Source: Pseudolabrys sp. (GTDB taxonomy: Bacteria; Pseudomonadota; Alphaproteobacteria; Rhizobiales; Xanthobacteraceae). From it: DNA of 10,234 nt. Position 1 is the first letter of the stretch, and each line of letters opens with the position of its first letter. The DNA lies in assembly GCA_029945495.1 (NCBI GenBank), contig JAQSCR010000431.1, positions 5,315-15,548 of the forward strand, read 5' to 3'. The translations under genes and the position numbers were made by a program. Below the pieces are notes generated by a model that was given only the letters and a program-made list of their open reading frames with translations, searched no databases and was not told the origin of the DNA. Positions 1-6,664 of this stretch are shown here, piece by piece.

Positions 1-19
1 CTCTCCCCCGAGGGGAGAG
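1..19 (-). terminator. Perfect hairpin just downstream of parB (possible terminator or dispersed repeat)
   Basis: Arms CTCTCCCC (1-8) and GGGGAGAG (12-19) pair perfectly around a 3-base loop, 11 bases after the parB stop. The stem is strong, but the bases that would show a T-run in the direction of parB transcription lie beyond the window edge. A terminator is therefore possible but not shown. Short GGGGAGAG/CTCTCCCC hairpins are also common as dispersed intergenic elements in Bradyrhizobium-like genomes (recalled, not checked), so this may simply be one of those. Confidence 0.35.
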
Positions 20-30
20 GGTAAGGAAGA

Positions 31-918
31 TCACTCCCCCAGCTTCCGAATCACCAGATCGAGCTGATCGAGATCGTTGTACTTGATCGTCACCGTGCCG
101 CCCTCGCCCTTGTGGTCGATGCTCACAGTAAATCCGAGCACGTCGGACAGGCGCTTCTCGACCGCGCGCGTATCGGCGTCCTTGACGACGCCGATCTTGG
201 CGCGAATCTTCTTCTGCATCTTGTCGAAGGTCGAATCGCCGGGCTTGGCGTTGTCCTCGCGCACCCACTCCTCGAGCTGGCGTACGCTGTAGCCCTCGTC
301 GATCGCCATCTCGGCCAGAGTCTGCGCATTGATGTGGCCGATGAGCAAGCGGGCGTGACCGGCCGACAGCTTGCCCTCGCGCACCATTTTCTTGACCGGT
401 TCGGGCAATTTGAGCAGCCGCACCAGATTGGCGACATAAGGCCGGCTCTTGCCGACGATCTGCGCCACCTGCTCCTGCGTATGATTGCACTGCTCCATCA
501 GCGCGACATAGCCGGCCGCTTCCTCGATTGGATTGAGATCGGCACGCTGCACGTTTTCGATGATGGCGAATTCGAGCGACTGGATATCGGTCGCATCGAC
601 GATGGCGATCGGCACCTCGTGCAGACCGGCGCGCTGCGCCGCGCGCCAGCGCCGCTCGCCGGCGATAATCTCGAAGGTCTTGTTGTCCGGCAATTGCCGC
701 ACGACGATCGGTTGAATGATGCCGCGCTCCTTGATCGACTCGGTCAGCTCGACGAGTTCGGCTTCGCTGAAGCTGCGGCGCGGGTTGCGCGGATTGGCGA
801 CGAGGTTTTCGATCGGCGCCTTGCGCGGCTTGCGCGCGCTGTCGGTCGACGGCGATTCCTCCGCGACCTCTCCCATCAGCGAGGCCAGGCCCCGCCCCAA
901 TCGCGAATGATCCGCCAT
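31..918 (-). CDS. parB: Chromosome partitioning protein ParB (parS-binding CTPase clamp)
   Basis: ParB loads at parS, spreads as a CTP-dependent sliding clamp and is moved by ParA to segregate the chromosome origin. With the start chosen here it has 295 residues, normal for the family. The N-terminal LGRGLASLMGE (7-17) is the ParA-contacting motif. NPRNPRRSF (42-50), GIIQPIVVR (66-74) and GERRWRAA (87-94) form the CTP-binding ParB/Srx fold. ENVQRADLNPIEEA (121-134) follows, then the helix-turn-helix around 148-172 and SAGHARLLIG (185-194). The C-terminal part should be the dimerisation domain. The frame stays open to 987, but that extension begins inside a repeat element. The ATG at 916-918 has a GGGAG Shine-Dalgarno (927-931) 8 bases upstream and gives the typical N-terminus. 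It lies downstream of parA, separated by the repeat pair. The usual next gene in this cluster would be outside the window. Confidence 0.96.
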   Translation of the reverse strand: MADHSRLGRGLASLMGEVAEESPSTDSARKPRKAPIENLVANPRNPRRSFSEAELVELTESIKERGIIQPIVVRQLPDNKTFEIIAGERRWRAAQRAGLHEVPIAIVDATDIQSLEFAIIENVQRADLNPIEEAAGYVALMEQCNHTQEQVAQIVGKSRPYVANLVRLLKLPEPVKKMVREGKLSAGHARLLIGHINAQTLAEMAIDEGYSVRQLEEWVREDNAKPGDSTFDKMQKKIRAKIGVVKDADTRAVEKRLSDVLGFTVSIDHKGEGGTVTIKYNDLDQLDLVIRKLGE

Positions 919-980
919 GGCCGCCGCTCCCGAATGTACTGTCACGCGTAGCCTCTTACTTTTTTGTGCCTGCTCTTGAT

Positions 981-1107
981 CCGTCATCCTGAGGTGCTCG
1001 TCCGAAGGACGAGCCTCGAAAGACGACGGCCGATGTGCCGCGGTTAGCGCCGTGCCCGTCGCCCTTCGAGGCTCGGCGCAATCGCGCCTCGCACCTCAGG
1101 GTGACGG
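981..1107. repeat. Inverted pair of related repeat elements between parA and parB
   Basis: Two copies of one element lie head to head: 981-1029 on plus and 1056-1107 as its reverse complement, with 26 bases between. Both share CCGTCA-Y-CCTGAGGTGC at one end and CGAGCCTCGAA...CGACGG at the other, and differ in the middle. Each middle is itself a hairpin: GCTCGTCC-GAA-GGACGAGC in the left copy (perfect 8-base stem) and GGCGC-AATC-GCGCC in the right. The pair fills nearly the whole gap before the parA stop, so the parA-parB transcript could fold into a long imperfect stem of about 50 pairs. No T-run follows, so it does not look like an ordinary terminator. It resembles the CCTGAGG...CTCGAAGG palindromic elements I recall as abundant in Bradyrhizobium and Rhodopseudomonas. 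The copy number in this genome is unknown. Confidence 0.85.
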
Positions 1108-1112
1108 GTCCG

Positions 1113-1997
1113 CTACCCCGCCTTCAATTCCCTCTCGCGCTGGATGATCTCGGTGGCGAGGCGCAAGTAAGCTTCGCTGCCGACGCACTTCAAATCATAG
1201 ACCAGCACCGGCTTGCCGTAGGACGGCGCTTCGGAAATGCGGACGTTGCGCGGGATCACCGTGTCGTAAACCTTGCGGCCCATGAACTGGCGCACGTCGG
1301 CGACGACCTGATTGGAGAGATTGTTGCGCGAGTCGTACATCGTCAGCACGATGCCGTGGATCGACAACGTCGGATTGAGCGTCTTCTTCACTTCCTCGAC
1401 GGTCTTGAGCAATTGCGACAGACCTTCGAGCGCGAAGAACTCGCACTGCAACGGCACCAGGATTGAATCGGCCGCCGCCATCGCGTTGACGGTGATAAGA
1501 TTGAGCGACGGCGGGCAGTCGACCAGCACGTAAGTGAAGTCAAAAGCCGGCGTGCCTTTGTTGATGTCGTTGAGCGCGGCGCGCAGCCGATAGGCGCGAT
1601 CCTTCTGCTGGCCGATCTCCAGCTCCAGGCCGGACAGATCCATGGTCGACGGCGCGATGTGCAGCTTCGGCACGCCGGTCGGGATCACCGCGTCGCGCAT
1701 CGGCGCCTGGCCGGTCAGCACGTCATAGGTCGAGGTGCGGCGCGCCTTGCGCTCGATGCCGAGGCCGGTCGAGGCGTTGCCCTGCGGATCGAGGTCGACG
1801 ATCAGCACGTGCTCGCCGATTGCGGCCAGCGCGGTGCCGAGATTGATCGCGGTCGTGGTCTTGCCGACGCCGCCCTTCTGGTTGGCGATGGCCAGGACGC
1901 GCGGCCTGCCGGCGTCGGCGCGGACCGCCGGGTTGGCGAACGGGATGACCTGCGGCTCGGTGCCGGAGGGCGGCAATGAATTGGGCGTGTCGGTCAT
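1113..1997 (-). CDS. parA: Chromosome partitioning ATPase ParA (Soj/MinD-type Walker ATPase)
   Basis: ParA binds DNA non-specifically as an ATP dimer and is released when ParB stimulates hydrolysis, giving the gradient that moves parS-ParB complexes. The 294 residues include an N-terminal tail of about 33 residues before the core. The deviant Walker A KGGVGKTT is at 41-48 with the signature lysine at 41. Walker A' VLIVDLDPQGN is at 64-74 and Walker B VLVDCPPSLN at 157-166. The late motif RISEAPSYGKP (253-263) holds the basic residues linked to DNA binding in this family. The ATG at 1995-1997 lies 27 bases after the rsmG stop, so the gene is probably translated from the same message. The ribosome site is weak (GGAC about 9 bases upstream). 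Size and sequence are those of the chromosomal, not plasmid, ParA class. Confidence 0.97.
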   Translation of the reverse strand: MTDTPNSLPPSGTEPQVIPFANPAVRADAGRPRVLAIANQKGGVGKTTTAINLGTALAAIGEHVLIVDLDPQGNASTGLGIERKARRTSTYDVLTGQAPMRDAVIPTGVPKLHIAPSTMDLSGLELEIGQQKDRAYRLRAALNDINKGTPAFDFTYVLVDCPPSLNLITVNAMAAADSILVPLQCEFFALEGLSQLLKTVEEVKKTLNPTLSIHGIVLTMYDSRNNLSNQVVADVRQFMGRKVYDTVIPRNVRISEAPSYGKPVLVYDLKCVGSEAYLRLATEIIQRERELKAG

Positions 1998-2024
1998 TGG
2001 CTGAGTGTCCGCGTTTGTTAGCGA

Positions 2025-2675
2025 TCACAAGGGCTTAAGACCCCTGACGATCACGATGCAGCCTTCCGGGCTGGTCTTGCTGGCCACGGTCGTGGCGTCG
2101 ATATTCCAATATTTAGCGGCTTCGGTCAATTCAGCCGCTACATCTAGTCCTTTCGGGAATAGGCCAATGGCCCCCCGCTCGATCAGAGGAAACGCCTGAT
2201 CGCACAGCACTTTCAATGGGGCCAGCGCCCTGGCGGAGACAACGTCCACGCTGTTCACAGGGCCTTCGGTATATTTTTCAACGCGCTCCGGATGCACTTG
2301 CGCCGGCGCGCCGGTGACGCGAATCGCTTCGCGCAAAAACGCGGTCTTTTTGCCGTTGCTTTCGACCAGGCGGACCTGCGAGCCGGGCCTGTCGGCCAAG
2401 ACGCAGGCTATGGGAATCGCCGGAAATCCACCGCCCGAGCCGAAGTCGACCCACGTTTTTGCGTCCGGCGCGAGATCGATCAGCTGCAACGAGTCCGCGA
2501 CGTGACGAGTCCAGACGTATGGAATGGTCGATGGCGCGATCAGGTTCGTTGTTTTCTGCCATTTGAGCAGCAGCTCGACATAGAGCTCGAGCCGCTTGAG
2601 TGTTTCACGTGAAACAGGGCTGAGCTTGAGCGCGCGCGCCTTGTCGGTGGCGAGGTCGACGCCCTGCCGGCTCAC
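2025..2675 (-). CDS. rsmG: 16S rRNA (guanine-527 N7)-methyltransferase RsmG (GidB)
   Basis: RsmG uses S-adenosylmethionine to make m7G527 in the 530 loop of 16S rRNA; loss in other bacteria gives low-level streptomycin resistance. The protein has 216 residues, as usual. Visible family motifs are NLIAPST (44-50), RHVADSL (57-63), the SAM-binding GSGGGFPAIPIA (79-90), VES..KKTAFL (104-114) and SARALAPL (147-154). The start is GTG (2673-2675) and overlaps the mnmG stop as GTGA, so translation is very likely coupled to mnmG; I see no strong separate ribosome site. A perfect parS site lies inside codons 20-25 and dictates the residues V-S-R-E-T there, so this part of the gene serves two purposes. 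It is followed by parA after 27 bases. Confidence 0.96.
   Translation of the reverse strand: MSRQGVDLATDKARALKLSPVSRETLKRLELYVELLLKWQKTTNLIAPSTIPYVWTRHVADSLQLIDLAPDAKTWVDFGSGGGFPAIPIACVLADRPGSQVRLVESNGKKTAFLREAIRVTGAPAQVHPERVEKYTEGPVNSVDVVSARALAPLKVLCDQAFPLIERGAIGLFPKGLDVAAELTEAAKYWNIDATTVASKTSPEGCIVIVRGLKPL
2601..2616. promoter_or_regulatory. parS centromere-like site 1 (inside rsmG)
   Basis: TGTTTCACGTGAAACA is a perfect 16-base palindrome and a full match to the parS consensus TGTTNCACGTGAAACA bound by chromosomal ParB. It lies within the early rsmG coding sequence, about 1.7 kb from parB. parS sites inside or next to gidA/gidB are known from Caulobacter and Bacillus, so placement and sequence both support it. 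Confidence 0.95.
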
Positions 2676-4546
2676 GCGACGGACTTACGGCGGCCGCGCT
2701 TCACGTGCGCGACCAGCAACGTCAGCGCCGCCGGCGTGACGCCGTCGATCTTGCCGGCATGGCCGATCGTGCGTGGGCGATTGGCAATCAGCTTCTGCTT
2801 GGCCTCGTTCGACAGGCCGGGCATCGACGCGTAATCGAGATCGTCCGGCAGGGTGAAACTCTCGTCGCGCCGATAGGCCGCGATATCCGCCGCCTGGCGC
2901 GACAGATAGACGTCGTATTTGGCGTCGGTCTCGAGCTGCTCGGCGATTTTCGGCGCCATGTCACCGAGACGCGGCCAGAACTTTGCGAGATCGGCGATGC
3001 CGATATGCGGATAAGACAGAAGCTCGAAGGCTGAGCGGCGCTGGCCGTCTTTATTGAGCGTGAGGCCGTGAACCTCGGCTTCCTTTGGCGTCAGCGTGAC
3101 CGAATTGGCGAATTCGCGCGCGTCCTTAAGCGCCGCGGACTTCACACCGTGCAGGCGCGCCCGCTCAGAGCCGACACAGCCCAGCGCAATGCCTTTGTCG
3201 GTCAGACGCTGATCGGCATTGTCGGCGCGTAGGTGCAACCGATATTCGGCGCGCGACGTGAACATCCGATAGGGCTCGTTGACGCCGCGCGTCACCAGAT
3301 CGTCGATCATGACGCCGAGATAGGATTCGGCGCGGTCGAACACGATCGGCGCGCTTCCCGCGGCTGACGCTGCGGCATTGAGCCCGGCCAGAAGGCCCTG
3401 CGCGCCAGCCTCTTCATAGCCTGTGGTGCCATTGATCTGGCCGGCCAGGAACAGCCCCGGCAGGCTCTTTGTCTGCAAAGTTGGATCGAGTTCGCGCGGA
3501 TCGACGTAATCGTACTCGATAGCGTATCCAGGACGGACAAAGTGCGCCTTTTCCAGCCCCGGAATGGTGGCGACGATAGCGTGCTGGACCTCTTCCGGCA
3601 GCGATGTCGAAATGCCGTTCGGGTAGACCGTCGTATCGTCGAGGCCTTCCGGCTCCAGGAAGATCTGGTGACCGTCGCGCTCGCCGAATTTGACGATTTT
3701 GTCCTCGATCGAGGGGCAATAGCGCGGGCCGGTCGACGCGATCTGCCCGGAATACATCGGCGAGCGATGGACGTTGGCGCGGATGATCTCGTGCGTCGCC
3801 GAAACCGTGCGGGTGATGCCGCATTCGATCTGCGGCGTCGTGATCCGTTCGGTCAGCATCGAGAACGGCTCCGGCACGTCGTCGCCGGGCTGCATCTCGA
3901 GGCTTTTCCAGTCGATCGTTGTGCCGTCGAGCCGTGGCGGCGTGCCGGTCTTCAGGCGGCCGAGAGTGAAGCCGTAGCGCTCAAGGGTTTTGGAAAGGCC
4001 CAAAGCCGGCGCCTCGCCGACCCGGCCGGCCGGGATTTGCGTCTCGCCGATATGGATGAGGCCGCGCAGGAAGGTGCCGGTGGTCAGGACGACCGAGGCG
4101 CAGGCGATCTCGCGGCCGTCGGCGAATTTGACCCCGGCAACGCGGCCGTCGGTGATAATGAGGTCGTCCGCCTCGGCCTCGATCACCGTCAGGTTCGCAG
4201 TAGCGCTGATTTCGGCCTGCATGGCGGCCGCATAGAGCTTGCGGTCGGCCTGGGCGCGCGGGCCGCGGACGGCGGGGCCCTTGCGGCGGTTTAGGACGCG
4301 GAATTGGATGCCGCCTTTGTCGGCGACGCGGCCCATAAGGCCGTCGAGCGCATCGATCTCGCGCACCAGGTGGCCCTTGCCGAGACCGCCGATGGCCGGA
4401 TTGCAGGACATCGCGCCGACGGTGGCGAACTTGTGCGTGACCAGCGCCGTCCGCGCGCCCATGCGTGCCGCAGCCGCCGCAGCCTCGCAACCTGCGTGGC
4501 CACCGCCGATGACGACGACGTCGAACTGGTCCTGCCGATTTGACAT
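2672..4546 (-). CDS. mnmG: tRNA uridine-34 5-carboxymethylaminomethyl modification enzyme MnmG (GidA)
   Basis: MnmG is the FAD- and NADH-dependent partner of MnmE. Together they install cmnm5 (or nm5) on U34 of tRNAs that read split codon boxes, which supports accurate decoding. The 624 residues are the normal length. The Rossmann FAD motif GGGHAG is at 14-19, followed by the conserved CNPAIGG around 48-54. The first GidA signature GPRYCPSIEDK (273-283) includes the conserved Cys277. The second, AGQINGTTGYEEAGAQG, is at 368-384. The C-terminal helical part that contacts MnmE and tRNA is present. The ATG at 4544-4546 gives the standard family N-terminus; the ribosome site is weak. The stop TGA overlaps the rsmG GTG. 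Upstream, 80 bases separate it from mnmE and hold parS site 2. mnmE, mnmG and rsmG are probably one operon. Confidence 0.97.
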   Translation of the reverse strand: MSNRQDQFDVVVIGGGHAGCEAAAAAARMGARTALVTHKFATVGAMSCNPAIGGLGKGHLVREIDALDGLMGRVADKGGIQFRVLNRRKGPAVRGPRAQADRKLYAAAMQAEISATANLTVIEAEADDLIITDGRVAGVKFADGREIACASVVLTTGTFLRGLIHIGETQIPAGRVGEAPALGLSKTLERYGFTLGRLKTGTPPRLDGTTIDWKSLEMQPGDDVPEPFSMLTERITTPQIECGITRTVSATHEIIRANVHRSPMYSGQIASTGPRYCPSIEDKIVKFGERDGHQIFLEPEGLDDTTVYPNGISTSLPEEVQHAIVATIPGLEKAHFVRPGYAIEYDYVDPRELDPTLQTKSLPGLFLAGQINGTTGYEEAGAQGLLAGLNAAASAAGSAPIVFDRAESYLGVMIDDLVTRGVNEPYRMFTSRAEYRLHLRADNADQRLTDKGIALGCVGSERARLHGVKSAALKDAREFANSVTLTPKEAEVHGLTLNKDGQRRSAFELLSYPHIGIADLAKFWPRLGDMAPKIAEQLETDAKYDVYLSRQAADIAAYRRDESFTLPDDLDYASMPGLSNEAKQKLIANRPRTIGHAGKIDGVTPAALTLLVAHVKRGRRKSVA

Positions 4547-4599
4547 GGGATGCTTCTAGCGAAGGGCGCGAAGCCGGTCAAAACCTCTATCGGCACATA

Positions 4600-4615
4600 T
4601 GTTCCACGTGAAACA
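4600..4615. promoter_or_regulatory. parS centromere-like site 2 (between mnmE and mnmG)
   Basis: TGTTCCACGTGAAACA matches the parS consensus TGTTNCACGTGAAACA at all fixed positions, and the palindrome extends one more base pair each side (A...T). It lies in the 80-base gap between the mnmE stop and the mnmG start, about 2.0 kb from site 1. With parA and parB adjacent, it is almost certainly a second ParB loading site. Confidence 0.93.
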
Positions 4616-4626
4616 TTTCGTCCCGA

Positions 4627-6210
4627 TCATTTGCCGATACAGAAGTCCCGGAAAATAACGTCGAGGACGTCCTCGACATCGACGCGGCCGGTCAACCGTC
4701 CCAAAGCATGCGCGGCGGTGCGCAGTTCTTCGGCCAGGAAGTCCTCCGCATTCGCGACTGCTTCGGCCCGCTGCAAAGCCGCCAATGTCGCCTCCAGCGC
4801 GGTGCGGTGGCGGGCGCGGCTCACCAGCGATTGCTCGCCGCCCGAAAGATAATCCTCGGCGTGACGCCGCAGCTGCGCCAAAAGGGCGTCGAAACCCTCG
4901 CCGGAATCCGCCGAAAGATTGAACGTATAATCATTTATACTGAATGCCTCTTCAGCCTTACTGAGTAAGGAAACGTTAATTACCCCTCTTAATCCCTCAT
5001 TAAACCGTAATCCAGGTTCATTTTTATGTGTTAAGCCAATATCAACTATATCAATCAATGGCTTATTAATCGAGATTTCTCGTTCACTTTTACAATCGCC
5101 ACTGATGTCTGGTTCACTTCTACTAAGCCCTTGTTTCAATAGGTCAATTTTATTACGGACCAGCCAGACCCGGTTAGGGCGGCCGAGCGGGCCTTCTCCC
5201 TCAATCGAGTGAGACCCGGCCGCCGCGGGCTGGTTCCGACCTGCCGCACCACCTGCGGCTTCAAGCCCAGCAGCCGCCTCCGCCGCGCTGGCGTCCACCA
5301 CCCACAGCACCAGATCGGCGCTCGCCGCCCGTTCGCGCGCGCGCCGCACGCCTTCCAGCTCGACCGGGTCGTCGGTGTCGCGAATGCCGGCGGTGTCGAG
5401 CAACGTCACCGGCAAGCCGCCGAGGTCGAGGTGCACCTCGACGACGTCGCGGGTGGTGCCGGCATAAGGCGACACGATCGCCGCCTCGCGCCGCGCGATG
5501 CGATTGAGCAAAGTCGATTTGCCGGCATTCGGCGGCCCGGCGATCGCCACCACCAGACCCTCGCGGAGCCGTTCGCCGCGATGCCCATCGGCCAGCGCGG
5601 CGGCAATCTCCGCTTTAAGTTCGCGGGCGATGGCCAGCGCCGGCGCAACCAGGTCTTCCGGCACATCGGCCTCATCGGAAAAATCGATGCGGGCCTCGAC
5701 CAGAGCCAGCGCCTGGATCAGCCGCTTGCGCCACGTCTCGGCGCGATTGCCGAGCAGACCTTTCATCTGCCGGAACGCCTGACGGCGCTGGCCCTCGGTC
5801 TCGGCGCCGACCAGATCGGCCAGACCTTCAACCGCGGTCAGATCCAGCTTGCCGTTCTCGAAGCCGCGCCGGGTGAATTCGCCCGCCTCCGCCATGCGCA
5901 AGCCGTCGATCTGCGCCAGCGCGTCGAGAATGGCGGCGATCACCGCGCGGCCGCCATGCGCCTGCAATTCGGCGACGTCCTCGCCGGTCTCGCTGTGCGG
6001 CGCCGGAAACCACAGCACCAATGCCTCGTCGATGATTTCGCCGGAACGCGGATCGCGGATGCGGGCAAGGCCGGCCTTCCGCGGCGCGGGGATTTTGACG
6101 CCGAGCGTGGTCAACGCGGCGCCGGCGCGTGGCCCGGAAATGCGGATGACGGCAATCGCCACCGGCGGCCGGCCGGAGGAGAGGGCGAAGATAGTGGGGC
6201 GGTCTGGCAT
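4627..6210 (-). CDS. mnmE: tRNA uridine-34 modification GTPase MnmE (TrmE), with an expanded G domain
   Basis: MnmE binds formyl-tetrahydrofolate and GTP and works with MnmG to modify U34 of certain tRNAs; G-domain dimerisation controls the reaction. The 527 residues exceed the usual 440-460. The N-terminal folate-binding domain starts DRPTIFALSSGRPPVAIAVI (3-22). The G motifs are G1 GPPNAGKS (225-232), G2 GTTRD (251-255), G3 DTAG (272-275) and G4 NKID (353-356), with a G5-like SADSGEGF (433-440). The family C-terminal CIGK (524-527) with catalytic Cys524 is intact. The extra length lies in two places: an Ala/Gly-rich stretch before G4 (about 308-345) and an AT-rich insertion between G4 and G5 (within 357-432). 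All catalytic motifs remain, so the enzyme is probably active. The start at 6208-6210 gives the family N-terminus; no clear ribosome site precedes it. In many relatives rho lies upstream; here a receiver gene does. Confidence 0.95.
   Translation of the reverse strand: MPDRPTIFALSSGRPPVAIAVIRISGPRAGAALTTLGVKIPAPRKAGLARIRDPRSGEIIDEALVLWFPAPHSETGEDVAELQAHGGRAVIAAILDALAQIDGLRMAEAGEFTRRGFENGKLDLTAVEGLADLVGAETEGQRRQAFRQMKGLLGNRAETWRKRLIQALALVEARIDFSDEADVPEDLVAPALAIARELKAEIAAALADGHRGERLREGLVVAIAGPPNAGKSTLLNRIARREAAIVSPYAGTTRDVVEVHLDLGGLPVTLLDTAGIRDTDDPVELEGVRRARERAASADLVLWVVDASAAEAAAGLEAAGGAAGRNQPAAAGSHSIEGEGPLGRPNRVWLVRNKIDLLKQGLSRSEPDISGDCKSEREISINKPLIDIVDIGLTHKNEPGLRFNEGLRGVINVSLLSKAEEAFSINDYTFNLSADSGEGFDALLAQLRRHAEDYLSGGEQSLVSRARHRTALEATLAALQRAEAVANAEDFLAEELRTAAHALGRLTGRVDVEDVLDVIFRDFCIGK
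4915..5142 (-). other. AT-rich in-frame insertion within the MnmE G domain
   Basis: This covers codons 357-432, where E. coli MnmE has roughly 20 residues between NKxD and the G5 motif; here there are 76. Positions 4921-5160 contain 86 G+C in 240 (36%), while nearby 5281-5340 is 47 of 60 (78%). The frame is open throughout. At this base composition a random 76-codon run would avoid stops only about 0.4% of the time (simple estimate), so it is translated or was acquired as coding DNA. It holds small palindromes: GTATAA-TCAT-TTATAC (4925-4940), CCTTACT-G-AGTAAGG (4956-4970) and CGAGA-TT-TCTCG (5071-5082). It also has three in-frame copies of GTTCAYTTYTA. The peptide is mixed polar/hydrophobic, without a transmembrane segment or motif I recognise. 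Origin unknown; a captured palindromic element or lineage-specific loop growth are both possible. Confidence 0.85.
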
Positions 6211-6295
6211 TGCAGCGCACGAAAGCGCCAGGATGTAGTGGGGTCAATAGGTCAAAAATGACTTCAAAATACAACGACAGCCCATAACCCAGCCA
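6211..6295 (-). promoter_or_regulatory. Leader region of mnmE with tandem GGTCAA repeats (weak promoter candidate)
   Basis: The 85 bases between the receiver stop and the mnmE start are richer in A+T than their surroundings and are the only clear place for an operon promoter. They contain two adjacent 8-base units, GGTCAATA (6242-6249) and GGTCAAAA (6250-6257), which read on the mnmE strand as TTGACC repeated 8 bases apart. Each could serve as a -35 element, but neither has a convincing -10 box at normal spacing. mnmE might instead be read through from the receiver gene. Confidence 0.2.
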
Positions 6296-6664
6296 TTACG
6301 GCACGGTCATCACTTTTGCCTGCCGAAGCACGGCTAGCGGCTCATAGGGCTTGGCATGAAACAGCATGCTGGCCGGAAGCAGCTCGGGCCGCGGCCGGCC
6401 GGACGTCATGATGATGCCGACCCCGGGCCAGCGTTGGGCCACTTGCAGCGCCAGATCCGACCCACTTAAAGTTCCAGGCATACTAACATCGGTGAAAAGC
6501 AGCCTGATTTTCGAATTCGCCTCGAAAATTAGTAACGCTTCGTCCGCGTTCTCAGCTTCGAGCACCTCGTACCCGGCATGCGTAAACATGTCGGATGCGC
6601 CCATGCGTTCGAACACATCGTCATCGACGACCATTATCAAGGCGTGATTTGGGGACTGGGTCAC
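6296..6664 (-). CDS. Single-domain response regulator (CheY-like receiver)
   Basis: The 122 residues are one receiver domain with no output domain, so it should act by protein contact or as a phosphate relay or sink. Acidic pocket residues are D14-D16 in MVVDDD. The phosphoacceptor is D59 in LFTDVSMPG, the switch residue T87 in IIMTSG, and the conserved lysine K105 in HAKPYEP. The start is GTG (6662-6664); there is no visible ribosome site and no better start (the ATG at codon 11 would cut into the first strand of the fold). It is divergent from the histidine kinase beginning at 6967 and is its probable partner. Receivers of this kind often lie beside HWE/HisKA_2 kinases in Rhizobiales. It is on the same strand as mnmE, 85 bases upstream, so limited read-through into the mnm-par cluster is possible. 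Confidence 0.9.
   Translation of the reverse strand: MTQSPNHALIMVVDDDVFERMGASDMFTHAGYEVLEAENADEALLIFEANSKIRLLFTDVSMPGTLSGSDLALQVAQRWPGVGIIMTSGRPRPELLPASMLFHAKPYEPLAVLRQAKVMTVP

Noticed and set aside
112..951. Long plus-strand open frame antisense to parB (279 residues)
   Set aside because: High-GC shadow frame: composition is Arg/Leu/Asp/Ala-rich with no recognisable motif, and parB on the other strand is certain.
919..987. Longer parB with 23 extra N-terminal residues starting at 987
   Set aside because: The extension starts in a repeat element, whereas the ATG at 916-918 has GGGAG at 8 bases and yields the normal LGRGLASL N-terminus.
1804..1813. AGCACGTGCT palindrome in parA
   Set aside because: Shares only the CACGTG core with parS; expected by chance in GC-rich coding DNA.
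2697..2712. Third parS candidate around TTCACGTG in mnmG
   Set aside because: Only about 10 of 16 positions match, and the right half-site is poor.
3006..3014. DnaA-box-like TTATCCGCA (minus strand) in mnmG
   Set aside because: One mismatch to TTATCCACA, a lone copy inside a conserved gene, with no cluster or AT-rich unwinding region to suggest an origin here.
4627..4644. mnmE 3' end resembling the trmE attachment site used by SGI1-type integrative elements
   Set aside because: It matches the recalled site at about 14 of 18 bases because CIGK is conserved. No integrase or element border follows; parS and mnmG come directly after, so the site is unoccupied.
5209..6261. Plus-strand open frame of 350 residues antisense to mnmE
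   Set aside because: Shadow of GC-rich mnmE codons; Arg/Gly/Gln-rich with no family likeness, and it ends where the GC-rich coding sequence ends.
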